64,000 nt of DNA from Flavobacterium pectinovorum. Lineage in GTDB: Bacteria; Bacteroidota; Bacteroidia; Flavobacteriales; Flavobacteriaceae. Location of the stretch: positions 310,937-374,936 of the forward strand of contig NZ_RCZH01000003.1 in assembly GCF_006438875.1 (NCBI RefSeq), written 5' to 3'. The notes beneath the pieces were generated by a model. The model saw only the letters and a program-made list of their open reading frames with translations. It was not told where the DNA came from and did not search any database. The position numbers were made by a program, and so were the translations under genes. Numbering within the stretch: position 1 is the stretch's first letter; every line of letters starts with the position of its first letter. Below, one piece after another: positions 17,171-25,809 of this stretch.

Positions 17171-18014
17171 TTAAAATCCAAATTAAACCATTTTAAATAA
17201 AAGCAGTCTTATTAAAATAATCTTAAAATACATAAAAAATGAAGACCCCAATTTTATTTGTTATCTCTTTTTTCTATTATTATCCTGTTTAAAAAATGAC
17301 GCAGATGAGTCAAATCAAGATTCTGCATATATAGATGATGATTTGGCAGGGCCTATTTCCATGCCAAAAACAGAATATGGTTCGGACGGTAATTATCAGG
17401 TAGCAAAAATTAGTTTTCCAAGCCCATTATACAGTGGGAAAAATGTTGAAATATTTTATCCAAAAGATATTACTTCACCAAAACCTGTTATTTTTTATTC
17501 GCACCCTTACGGAGGTGAAGAAAGTGCATATAATATAGGCCTGTATGAGTTTATTGTAAAGAAAGGGTATGTGGTAGTATTTGCTCCATATCCAACCACG
17601 GGTGCAACGGTCGATTAACAATACGAGACACTATGGGAAAGTTTTAAAAAAGCTGTTACAGGTTATCCTGCTATAATTGACACAAAAAAAGTAGGTTTAA
17701 TGGGCCATTCTTTTGGTGCAGGCACCTCCTTTGCTTTGGCTCAGAGAGGATTTATTGACCAAGGCTGGGGGGAGAACGGACATTTTATTTTTGCAATGGC
17801 ACAATGGTATTCTTACCAAATTACGCAGGAGGAATTAGAAAGTTTCCCGGAAAACACAAAATTAATTACTCAGGTCTATGACGATGACGTAACAAATGAT
17901 CATAGGCTGGCAATTAATATTTTTAAAAATATAAATATTCCAAACTCTGAAAAAGATTTTATTTTAATAAAAAAATCAGTTTTACCGACTTTTACTTACA
18001 CAGCTGAGCATAAT
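17171..18014 (+). repeat. Duplicated block, copy A of the hydrolase locus (pairs with 22962-23806)
   Basis: Collinear with 22962-23806 (844 versus 845 bp, the difference being one T in a poly-T run) starting about 68 bp upstream of the start codon. Identity is very high by eye (well over 90%). The match ends abruptly at 18014 where IS6 sequence begins. Confidence 0.9.
17239..18014 (+). pseudogene. Broken copy of the lipoprotein alpha/beta-hydrolase gene
   Basis: Start ATG at 17239 as in the intact copy at 23030. Three lesions are visible: loss of one T in the signal-peptide poly-T run (frameshift after about 10 codons), a GAA-to-TAA nonsense codon at 17616-17618, and truncation at 18014 by an IS6 remnant that removes the last quarter (LPNTQSSYDAYDYYG onward). 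The nucleophile elbow survives as MGHSFGAGTSFALA. It cannot make the full enzyme. Confidence 0.9.
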
Positions 18015-18218
18015 AGTGGAGGATTTTAAATGGTTTAGGTTTTAAAAATTTTGAATCTGCAAAGAGAACTTTAAGCGGTATTGAGGTTGTTAATACGCTT
18101 AGAAAGAATCAGATGGTTAATCCTGAGAAAACTATGTTTAAATCCTTTTGTAAATTGGCGAGCTAATTATTAAATTACTTAAAATCTTATATTTGATTCT
18201 GACAGATGCGACAGAACC
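18015..18218 (+). mobile_element. IS6-family remnant (3' end only)
   Basis: Codes in one frame for the C-terminus of an IS6 transposase (NGLGFKNFESAKRTLSGIEV, NTLRKNQMVNPEKTMFKSF) and ends in the terminal repeat CAGATGCGACAGAACC (18203-18218). The same end is seen at 58102-58117 in the longer IS6 remnant. The left part of the element is gone; its junction interrupts the hydrolase copy. Confidence 0.85.
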
Positions 18219-18303
18219 TATTAAATAATACAAAATGCATGTGAGGTAAATATAAGATAAAAGTTTACAGATTGTTAATGGGCGTAAAAAAAAGACACTT
18301 TAA

Positions 18304-18382
18304 GTTTTGTGGCAAAATCGTGGCATAAGTAATTTTGGAAAATTAGAATTGCGGTAAATGCGTGGCCTACAGAATTTGGGTT
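18304..18382 (-). repeat. 79-bp att-like element, copy 1 (minus orientation)
   Basis: Read on the minus strand it begins AACCCAAATTCTGTAGGCC and ends CCACGATTTTGCCACAAAAC, the same ends at the same 79-bp spacing as the elements at 45882-45960 and 57009-57087. The GCCAC motif occurs three times, as arm-type binding sites of tyrosine recombinases often do. No integrase gene is adjacent. Confidence 0.6.
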
Positions 18383-19019
18383 CTAAACTGTGGCTGGAAA
18401 TATATCTCTCAGCACGAAAAGTAGCAATTTCAAATCGAAAGTGTATACTTGGAATAAACTTGAAGTAATATAAAAATCTCACAAAGCACTAAAAATAAAC
18501 CCGCCAAACACTAAATGCTTGACGGGCTGTCCATTAAACATAATCTTCCAGTATATGTTTAACTACAAAATTCATAAATTTCTAAAATCAATTGAATCGC
18601 AGAATCATTTTTGAATCTGCTTTTTGTAAAAAATAAAGTTTCAAGATTTTAAGCCATATTAAGAAAATGATCTTATTGATTTAAATAACAGCTTTTTCTA
18701 ATCAGTTTTTAAAATAATTCATAATCTACGATTTAACGTAAAATTTAAATTATTATTGAAACTAAAAAAATACTTTACAGTTACAAAATATATAACTATG
18801 ATATCATGTAGCAAATTTCAAAGATGATTATATTAATTATAATTTGTTTCTTTTCGGTTATAGATGAATATTTCAACTTAATTACATTTTTTAGCAATTT
18901 TCTATGCAAAAAATACGTTTCTTAAATATTTAATTCATGAAGATTTGTTTGATTTTTACATTATTAAATATGTAAGTGTTATTTTATTATAATGAAATAT
19001 ATAAGTTATATATTATAAA
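18383..19019. other. Long AT-rich intergenic region
   Basis: About 640 bp without a convincing gene. It contains the minus-strand terminator at 18491-18526 and then about 490 bp of very AT-rich, stop-rich sequence up to the end of the minus-strand surface-protein operon; this could be its 3' untranslated region. Confidence 0.5.
18491..18526 (-). terminator. Minus-strand terminator
   Basis: On the minus strand CCCGTCAAGCA pairs with TGTTTGGCGGG (one G-T and one T-G pair) around TTTAG, followed by TTTATTTTT. The nearest minus-strand gene upstream ends at 19020. Confidence 0.7.
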
Positions 19020-20504
19020 TTATTTAATTGTAATTGTCATATTAGGAACTACAATACTTCCATTGCTTCCTGTATAACGCTGCGCATAAACTTCTATATA
19101 ATCGTTAGTTAACATTTCAGTTGTAGCATTTAAAGGAAGAACCACAATATCATTTGTAGATGCGCCCTTACCATAAATTTTATATTGACTTAAAAGTGTA
19201 CCATTTTTTGCTATATAAACAATGTAAGTACCTGCTGCTGGAACCTGAAAAGAGATGGAACCCGATATTTGAAAAATTCTTTTCTTTTTTCCTATGTATC
19301 TTAATCTATTTGGGGAATCAGTTGAAAATCTGAATAAATTGGAATAAGTTGTTGACGGTGTACCTGACCCTACTTTTACAATATCGCTCGGATTTGAATT
19401 GTTAAAAGCAACTCCCAGACCACTTCCTACTGCATAATCCATTGCAAAATCTGCACTGGCATTTGCATCTGTCTCAGTTGGAATTCCAGCAGATCGAACG
19501 TTCCAGCTATTATTAAAATTGTATCCTGTATAACTACCCGTTGTATATGGCTTAACATAATTTGCAGGAGTTGGTCCTGTAAAAACAACTGACTCTAAAA
19601 CAGCATCACTTGTGATAGTAAGCCCTGTCGTAGAAACATCAAGACCAAAAGCTCCGGTATTGACATTTGAGAAACCGCCTTGCTTTTCTATCAAATTGAA
19701 CGTTCCTGTAAATTTTTCATAAGTACCTGAATTATTGCTAAACCATGCCTGGTTACTCAATAGCAATTGACCGATATTATTATAGGTAATTCCATTGGTG
19801 TTTCCTGAAAAATTAACAATACTTAGAAAAGCTAAACCATAACCAGATATAGTCCCTATATTATTGGAATTGGCGATAATACAATCTCTAAGCAAAAAAG
19901 TTTGAGCCGCCGTACCGCTTAGATTGAAAACTGTAGCTCCTGGTGTCGTAATGGTAAGATTCCTTATGCTTCCGCCTGTTGTTCCATCAAAAAGATTTCC
20001 TGATGTTTTCACAATAATATCTTCATTAGCATCCAAACCGTCAAGATAAGCACTGTTTAAATCTATTGGAAAATTAAATACAATCTGACCATTAATTTCA
20101 TACAAAGTATTCGATGTCAAAACATATTTAGCACCACCACCTGCCGCAAGTTCAGTGGCTAATACAGTTGCTAAATTGTCGCCAGCTCTAATACGCTTAA
20201 AATTTAATCGCGGTAGTGCACCACTTATAGGTAACCATGATGATGAAGACGATATATAAGAATAAAACAATTTAAAATCTGTATCATAGACCATCAACCC
20301 GTCCGCTGGAGCAGCTATAGCATTTCTTTGTCCAGTAGTCATACGTGGTGTTAACAAGCCCTGGGTAGTAGAAGTTATATCTAAAATAGAGCTTGCAGCC
20401 GGAGTTACGGTACCTATACCGATTTGTGCATTTCCTAAAAATGATAATAAGAAAAAAAAGAGCAGCAATATTTTATGCTGTCTCTGAGTGTATTTATTTA
20501 CCAT
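19020..20504 (-). CDS. Secreted surface protein, trimeric-tail/beta-helix-like
   Basis: 494 residues. A signal peptide (ILLLFFFLLSFLGNAQ) is followed by IGIGTVTPAASSILDITSTTQGLLTPRMTT, a motif repeated across flavobacterial surface proteins that resembles phage-tail/fibre N-termini. The middle (residues 150-330) has short beta repeats with many Asn/Gly (IIANSNNIGTISGYGLAFLS), typical of a right-handed beta-helix. The C-terminal 130 residues look like a TNF/C1q-type beta-sandwich (SISFQVPAAGTYIVYIAKNG). No T9SS C-terminal domain. It is the last gene of a three-gene minus-strand cluster and is probably displayed outside the cell. Confidence 0.6.
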   Translation of the reverse strand: MVNKYTQRQHKILLLFFFLLSFLGNAQIGIGTVTPAASSILDITSTTQGLLTPRMTTGQRNAIAAPADGLMVYDTDFKLFYSYISSSSSWLPISGALPRLNFKRIRAGDNLATVLATELAAGGGAKYVLTSNTLYEINGQIVFNFPIDLNSAYLDGLDANEDIIVKTSGNLFDGTTGGSIRNLTITTPGATVFNLSGTAAQTFLLRDCIIANSNNIGTISGYGLAFLSIVNFSGNTNGITYNNIGQLLLSNQAWFSNNSGTYEKFTGTFNLIEKQGGFSNVNTGAFGLDVSTTGLTITSDAVLESVVFTGPTPANYVKPYTTGSYTGYNFNNSWNVRSAGIPTETDANASADFAMDYAVGSGLGVAFNNSNPSDIVKVGSGTPSTTYSNLFRFSTDSPNRLRYIGKKKRIFQISGSISFQVPAAGTYIVYIAKNGTLLSQYKIYGKGASTNDIVVLPLNATTEMLTNDYIEVYAQRYTGSNGSIVVPNMTITIK

Positions 20505-20583
20505 AATTTTTATTATTAATTAGTTTTTGAAGATTAAGATATTTTATCAGCAACATAGGGCATTAAGAATTCAGGAATAGTAC

Positions 20584-22377
20584 TTATTTTTTGCCCGAAT
20601 TTGATATAATAATTTTTTGGGTTATTTTTTCATTGTCAGAAGTTAGAAAAGTGGCAATGTAAATTCCAGAACTTAAGCCCGAAGTTGAAAAATTATAATT
20701 TTGTTCAACTCCCAAATCACTTTTGTTTAATACAGCCTTTCCAAGAATATCAAACAAAACAAATGATTCAAAAGCTATGTTATTTGGATTTGAAGCTTTT
20801 AAGACTTCATTAATATTGTCTTGAACTATTAAGAATTGACTTTTTATTTCTTCATTAATACCGAGGGTCTGATTTGTAAAAGTTATTTTAAATCGGTCAG
20901 AATAAACGCCAGGTGCAATAACAACCTGATAAGTTCCATTTTTAATATCATGATAAGATGAATCTAATTCGTCATATAAGTAAATATTTTGTGAAGAATC
21001 AAAATTAACAATCTCAGGAATATAAAATTTCAGAGTAGTACCAGCAGTGGCTTTAACGGTTAAAGGTATTTTCTTTGAGAGTTCAAAATTAACTCCTTGG
21101 ATTACATAGTTGGAATTTTCCAACCAAAATGAAATATCACTAGGAAGGCTTTGATCCATGTTTAAAGCATCAATCCCAACATCAATCCCATCTGTCGCTT
21201 CGGGTATAAATGCCAAAGCAAGTTGCCTGGTAAATTGATTATTTATAATTGTGTTTATTTTAAAGTGAGACACAGGAGTATTTTTCTCCTCTGGAGTATA
21301 TAAAGCTTTATCTTTTGTTAATTTTGCAAATTGAGATAAACCAGTACCTTCTTTATAAAATGCACGGTGCGAATTTTTAAAAGTAACCGAACCGTTAGCT
21401 GCACCATTAATTAGAAAACCTTGTCCAATAGGACTGTATTTTCGCTCTATTATTAAGCCAGAAGATGTGCCGGTAGTGTTTAAACTGCCATTACTATTAT
21501 AGCTATTAAATGTGGCTGCAACATATAGTCCTGTGGATCCTAATGCTACCGGTGAATAAGTACCATAACCTCCTCTATAAGCAGATAGATAATGGGAATT
21601 TACCGTTTTATCTTGCTCCCAAAAGTAAGCAACCCCAGTGCAGGCTGCATTTGAGGGATCTAATAGGAAAGCATTTAAATGAAGTGCCGAAGGGTAAGGA
21701 TTCCCTGTAAGTGTTGCTGCATTTCCAGCTCCTACGGCTACTGTTATATTTCCATCATTGGGCTTACCTCTGAAATCATATCTTTGAGCTCCAGTTCCAG
21801 GATTATTGAGTATGCCGGTTCCTTCTGGATCACTTGTATCGGTACCACTTGTGCCTTTCATTGTAAACCCTTCTCCAGCTGCTATTGTTGTAGCGCCTCC
21901 AACCTGAACCCATTGCGAGTAGTTATTGGCATTGGTTAACTTATAAATCCAATATGACGCTATTGCAAGTGGGCTTGCTGATCCATCATAATTTGTAAGT
22001 GGAAGTATCGTTGCAGGCACCACAGCAGTTGAAGTAGTTGGCCTATTTAGCAGTGAAATTCCAAAAGGTGTATTACCTGTTGATGCAATAGGGTTTCCAA
22101 CAGGGGAACACCAATAATTATATTCAAAGTTGTCTGAAGTACCTTCCTGATAAACAGATACAATACCTGTCCCGCTATTGTTGGATACTCCCGTAGTACC
22201 CTGGACCAACTGAGAGTTATTTCTTAAATATAGATTTGAATTTGTTGCTAAATCTATATTCTGATTTACATACAATACTTCATTTTTAACATATAAAGGA
22301 GAATTTGCACCAATATATATTTGTGAAAATGTTTGAATAGAAATAAAAACAAAAAATAATGGTAATATTTTTTTCAT
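20584..22377 (-). CDS. T9SS type A sorting domain-containing secreted protein
   Basis: 597 residues with signal peptide (MKKILPLFFVFISIQTFSQ). A long Ser/Gly/Asn-rich body follows with LYLRNNSQLVQGTTGVSNNS and PVGNPIASTGNTPFG, a layout common in large flavobacterial surface proteins. The last 80 residues form the type A sorting domain: VLFDILGKAVLNKSDLGVEQ, YNFSTSGLSSGIYIATFLTS, EKITQKIIISNSG. It should be exported by Sec, then by the type IX system, and anchored on the surface. No enzymatic domain was seen. It lies between a tiny membrane protein and the beta-helix protein on the same strand. Confidence 0.85.
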   Translation of the reverse strand: MKKILPLFFVFISIQTFSQIYIGANSPLYVKNEVLYVNQNIDLATNSNLYLRNNSQLVQGTTGVSNNSGTGIVSVYQEGTSDNFEYNYWCSPVGNPIASTGNTPFGISLLNRPTTSTAVVPATILPLTNYDGSASPLAIASYWIYKLTNANNYSQWVQVGGATTIAAGEGFTMKGTSGTDTSDPEGTGILNNPGTGAQRYDFRGKPNDGNITVAVGAGNAATLTGNPYPSALHLNAFLLDPSNAACTGVAYFWEQDKTVNSHYLSAYRGGYGTYSPVALGSTGLYVAATFNSYNSNGSLNTTGTSSGLIIERKYSPIGQGFLINGAANGSVTFKNSHRAFYKEGTGLSQFAKLTKDKALYTPEEKNTPVSHFKINTIINNQFTRQLALAFIPEATDGIDVGIDALNMDQSLPSDISFWLENSNYVIQGVNFELSKKIPLTVKATAGTTLKFYIPEIVNFDSSQNIYLYDELDSSYHDIKNGTYQVVIAPGVYSDRFKITFTNQTLGINEEIKSQFLIVQDNINEVLKASNPNNIAFESFVLFDILGKAVLNKSDLGVEQNYNFSTSGLSSGIYIATFLTSDNEKITQKIIISNSGKK

Positions 22378-22433
22378 GATTTTTTCTTTATTTTTAATAC
22401 TAAAGGATAAGGACTTCTCTTGATAGGAAACAC

Positions 22434-22637
22434 TTATAGCTTACTTTTTTTTCTTTTACCTATAATATAAAACCCAAAAATAATTCCAAGTGCAAATAAT
22501 ACATAGACAAATGAATCTATTGGTGCCGCTACTGGATCATCAGGCAATCCCGGAGGTGGTGGATTCTGAGCAAAAGCGATGTTTTGAATAAGTAAAATTG
22601 CTGAAAAAAAAATAGTATAAAAAAGTGACTTTTTCAT
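22434..22637 (-). CDS. Tiny signal-peptide plus transmembrane protein
   Basis: 67 residues: signal peptide (MKKSLFYTIFFSAILLIQNIAFAQ), a Pro-rich linker NPPPPGLPDDPVAAPIDSFV, one transmembrane helix (VLFALGIIFGFYII) and a basic end GKRKKSKL. That tripartite form (signal, short loop with PID, TM helix, Lys/Arg tail) is often found next to T9SS cargo genes in flavobacteria; its role is unknown. It resembles sortase- or rhombosortase-type tripartite signals but is almost all signal. First gene of the 22637-19020 cluster. Confidence 0.7.
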   Translation of the reverse strand: MKKSLFYTIFFSAILLIQNIAFAQNPPPPGLPDDPVAAPIDSFVYVLFALGIIFGFYIIGKRKKSKL

Positions 22638-22961
22638 TTTTGAGGTGCAGGTTTAAATTAAATTTATCTGTCTCCCTTCTGATTTGTTTTTAAACTTTCA
22701 TTTTCAATCTTAGTATTGTTAATTTGCTGTAAGCTAGAGAGTAGAAAAAGCATTAAAAAAAGTTTGTAATTATTGTATTACAATATCAAATCTGGGTCAT
22801 TACAAAGTAGACTCTAATATTTGGCTTTCCTCTTACATAATTTTTAGTTAAATGTTACATAATTCCCACATCTAAAAACAAAAAAACTTAATATATTGAA
22901 TCTAAAAAAAATAAGATTTAATTTAATCTTGATAGAATAAAAAAAGTATCAAATCAAAATA
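22638..22961. other. Divergent intergenic region of the surface cluster and hydrolase
   Basis: About 320 bp between genes on opposite strands. AT-rich; no clear TAnnTTTG pair, operator or hairpin could be assigned. It must hold the promoter of the minus-strand surface-protein cluster. Confidence 0.4.
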
Positions 22962-23806
22962 TTAAAATCCGAATTAAACCATTTTAAATAAAAGCAGTCT
23001 TATTAAAATAATCTTAAAATACATAAAAAATGAAGACCCCAATTTTATTTGTTATCTCTTTTTTTCTATTATTATCCTGCTCAAAAAATGACGCAGATGA
23101 GTCAAATCAAGATTCTGCATATATAGATGATGATTTGGCAGGGCCTATTTCCAGGCCAAAAACAGGATATGGTTCGGACGGCAATTATCAGGTAGCAAAA
23201 ATTAGTTTTCCAAGCCCCTTATACAGTGGAAAAAATGTTGAAATATTTTATCCAAAGGATATTACTTCACCGAAACCTGTTATTTTTTATTCGCACCCTT
23301 ACGGAGGTGAAGAAAGTGCATATAATATAGGCCTGTATGAGTTTATTGCAAAGAAAGGGTACGTGGTAGTATTTGCGCCATATCCAACCGCGGGTGTAAC
23401 GGTTGATGAACGATACGAGACACTATGGGAAAGTTTCAAAAAAGCTGTTACAGATTATCCTGGTATAATTGACACAAAAAAAGTAGGTTTTATGGGGCAT
23501 TCCTTTGGTGCAGGCGCCTCCTTTGCTTTGGCTCACAGAGGATTTATTGACGAAGGATGGGGGCAGAACGGACGTTTTATTTTCGCAATGGCACAATGGT
23601 ATTCTTACCAAATTACACAGGCTGAATTACAGGAATTCCCGGAAAATACAAAATTAATAACCCAGGTCTATAATGATGACGTAACAAATGATCATAGGCT
23701 GGCAATTGATATTTTTAAAAATATAAATATTCCAAACTCTGAAAAAGATTTTATTTTAATAAAAAAATCAGTTTTACCGACTTTTACTTACACGGCTGAG
23801 CATAAT
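22962..23806 (+). repeat. Duplicated block, copy B of the hydrolase locus
   Basis: Intact partner of 17171-18014. The shared part covers the last 68 bp before the start codon and the first three quarters of the gene. Confidence 0.9.
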
Positions 23807-24082
23807 CTTCCCAATACGCAAAGTTCGTATGATGCATATGACTATTATGGTATTTACAGATTACTTGATGCCATGATCGATTATAGTTTTAATGGAAATT
23901 TGACTGCCAAAAATACAGCCCTTGGCAATGGATCTAAAGAGCAGGTAACAATGCCGAGCTATAATGGGCAGGCATTGTCTCCACTCGAAGTAACCGATAA
24001 TCCTTCTCCATTATATCCACAGAGTAAATATTCTTTCCAGTGTGGTGCATTAAATAATCCCCGGATTACAAATTGTAATTAA
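23030..24082 (+). CDS. Lipoprotein alpha/beta hydrolase (dienelactone-hydrolase-like)
   Basis: 350 residues with a lipobox signal peptide (ISFFLLLSC, Cys about 17). The alpha/beta fold is visible: strand and oxyanion loop PVIFYSHPYGGEESAYNIG, then VGFMGHSFGAGASFALA with the GxSxG nucleophile elbow (Ser about 159). The catalytic Asp may be in VYNDDVTNDHRLAI and the His in FTYTAEHNLP. It is probably periplasmic or outer-membrane-anchored and would hydrolyse an ester or similar bond; the substrate is unknown. A truncated, frameshifted copy lies at 17239-18014, 5.8 kb away. Confidence 0.8.
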   Translation: MKTPILFVISFFLLLSCSKNDADESNQDSAYIDDDLAGPISRPKTGYGSDGNYQVAKISFPSPLYSGKNVEIFYPKDITSPKPVIFYSHPYGGEESAYNIGLYEFIAKKGYVVVFAPYPTAGVTVDERYETLWESFKKAVTDYPGIIDTKKVGFMGHSFGAGASFALAHRGFIDEGWGQNGRFIFAMAQWYSYQITQAELQEFPENTKLITQVYNDDVTNDHRLAIDIFKNINIPNSEKDFILIKKSVLPTFTYTAEHNLPNTQSSYDAYDYYGIYRLLDAMIDYSFNGNLTAKNTALGNGSKEQVTMPSYNGQALSPLEVTDNPSPLYPQSKYSFQCGALNNPRITNCN

Positions 24083-24130
24083 AGATCACCATATCGTATT
24101 TTCTGTTTCCGGATCTGGTTAAAATAATAA

Positions 24131-24170
24131 GAACCCTAAATAATAAAGTAAGTATTATTATATAGGGTTC
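24131..24170. terminator. Bidirectional terminator between convergent genes
   Basis: GAACCCTA (24131-24138) pairs with TAGGGTTC (24163-24170), extended by AATAATA/TATTATT; it lies between the ends of the hydrolase and the minus-strand Spy-like gene. Confidence 0.7.
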
Positions 24171-24196
24171 CTATCGCTGTTGTTTATTTTGTAGTA

Positions 24197-24655
24197 TTAA
24201 TTTTTACCAGCTTTATCCCGATATTGTTTTAACAATTTTCGGTTAAAATCATTTTCAGATTTTTTAAGCTTTAATATTTTTTTTGCCGGAAGTATTTTTT
24301 GAAGACTGCTGATATAATTTTTTTTCAATAAATATAATTCCCTATTGGTATTTTCTATTTGTGACAATAGTATTGCTGCTTCTTTTTCTGAAATTGAATT
24401 GATATTATCATCATTGAGTTTTCGTAAATATGTTTTCATTTTTTCATGACGCAGCTTATATTGTTTATCGTCATACGTATTATAAATAGGCCAAAATTTC
24501 TCCGCTTCTGCCGAAGTAAGTTCAAGATCTGCTGTTAAAAAGGAAACTTTATAAGCTTTAATTTTCTCGAGTTTTTCGTTTGTTTTTTCATTTTGTGCAT
24601 AAAATGAGAAACTGGTCAAAAATAGAAGTATCGGCAGTATGTTTTTGATTTTCAT
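24197..24655 (-). CDS. Periplasmic Spy/CpxP-like helical protein ('sensor of ECF-type sigma factor' type)
   Basis: 152 residues with signal peptide (ILPILLFLTSFSFYAQ). The mature part is helical and charged: KIKAYKVSFLTADLELTSAEAEKFWPIYN, then KYRDKAGKN-like basic end. The LTSAEAEKFWPIYN segment is the flavobacterial version of the LTxxQ motif of Spy-type proteins. Homologues in this phylum are often encoded beside ECF sigma factors, but none is here. Likely an envelope-stress binding protein. Confidence 0.7.
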   Translation of the reverse strand: MKIKNILPILLFLTSFSFYAQNEKTNEKLEKIKAYKVSFLTADLELTSAEAEKFWPIYNTYDDKQYKLRHEKMKTYLRKLNDDNINSISEKEAAILLSQIENTNRELYLLKKNYISSLQKILPAKKILKLKKSENDFNRKLLKQYRDKAGKN

Positions 24656-24894
24656 TTTTTTAGTTTTTGTTGTGAAATTAAATTTCTAATATTTGGGTTA
24701 TCTGCTGTTTTCCTGCTCTTGATTGAATTTTCGAGGTTTTCCATCATTACATTATTTAAGTGCAGCTGCAGCTTACATCCTTTTACATATTATAAGATAT
24801 GTTTTACAGTAAAAGGTTTAAACAGTAAAAGGTTTAATTTGAGCAAGCAAATAATTTATTTTTTTATTAAGGGATCAGCGGAAGCTGACAGCCA

Positions 24895-25420
24895 TAAATT
24901 TATGTTAAAGTTTATGGTTTAGCCTTGTAATGCAGTAAATTTGATCCCGAGAATTCTATCCAAAAACTAACTTCTCATTTTGACGCCCAAATGAAATGTC
25001 TTAAAATTATTTACATTATTCTGTTTTGGATTTCCGTTTGTGGAAATGCTTTTGCTAATGCGGCAGAACCTGTATCTGTAAATTTTACTGCAGAGAGTAC
25101 ATTTGTAAAAAAAATGTTTTTAGGGACTGAACTTTGTTTTTTAGAAGGAGTCCAAAAAATAGATTATTCTAACTATCATGCACTGGATAAAATTGAAGTA
25201 TTTCATCCACTAGTTGCCAAAGGGATCAATAGAAAGGCAATTCCCGCAGATAGCCTGGACAATTACCTGTTATCGGATTTATATTCCAGTGAATGGATTA
25301 CTTTAAAATCCTTTTATGATACCCAAAAATGTGAGGGTATTGTAAAAAAATACGCATCAAGAAACAATTACCTGCATCTTTACCAGCTATTCTAGCACAA
25401 CTGTACCATTTTACAGATTC
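24895..25420 (+). repeat. Duplicated block, copy B (pairs with 11670-12196)
   Basis: See copy A at 11670-12196. Both carry the same 95-bp upstream region and a similar gene, with collinear alignment and scattered substitutions. Confidence 0.85.
24991..25395 (+). CDS. Small secreted protein ending in LHLYQLF, copy B
   Basis: 134 residues; signal peptide MKCLKIIYIILFWISVCGNAFA. Same features as the protein at 11767-12171: Cys in TELCFLEG and TQKCEGIV, and the end NNYLHLYQLF. No family recognised. It is 415 bp upstream of the TolC-RND-adaptor operon on the same strand, so it might be a regulator or sensor of that pump, but copy A has no pump next to it. Confidence 0.7.
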   Translation: MKCLKIIYIILFWISVCGNAFANAAEPVSVNFTAESTFVKKMFLGTELCFLEGVQKIDYSNYHALDKIEVFHPLVAKGINRKAIPADSLDNYLLSDLYSSEWITLKSFYDTQKCEGIVKKYASRNNYLHLYQLF

Positions 25421-25809
25421 CTGATTATCACTTTCTTTAACCTCTTGAGTTATTAAGCTTTTGCTTTTTTTACTTTATGTTTTATATGCTGATGCTTTAC
25501 ATATTCTGTAAAATTTCCAATTCCTCTTACATCGCCTATCCTGATTTACAGATTGCAGTTTATGTGTCTGGACCTTGTATTGCGTTTTCGTAAAATTTTA
25601 TGAGATTGAAAACGGCACAGATTCTTCTGCGCACATTTCCATGTATGCTTTTTTCTTATATGGATTCAATGGGATCAAGGTGCAATAGAATAAAGACAAT
25701 AACTGTTTTCTCTTGCAGGATAAGGTATGTGATAGCTATAGGGCGTTAAGATCCGTTCCCTTGTGCTTAAAGGAAAATCTTTTTATCCCATAATCTTTAA
25801 TATATCATC
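25421..25809. other. Intergenic leader of the efflux operon
   Basis: About 390 bp with no ORF of note. It must include the operon promoter; no clean TTG/TAnnTTTG pair was found (TAATCTTTA near the start codon is a partial match). No hairpin or riboswitch core was recognised. Confidence 0.4.

Noticed and set aside
18300..18482. 60-codon minus-strand frame
   Set aside because: It lies in the 79-bp repeat and adjacent non-coding DNA, without coding character.
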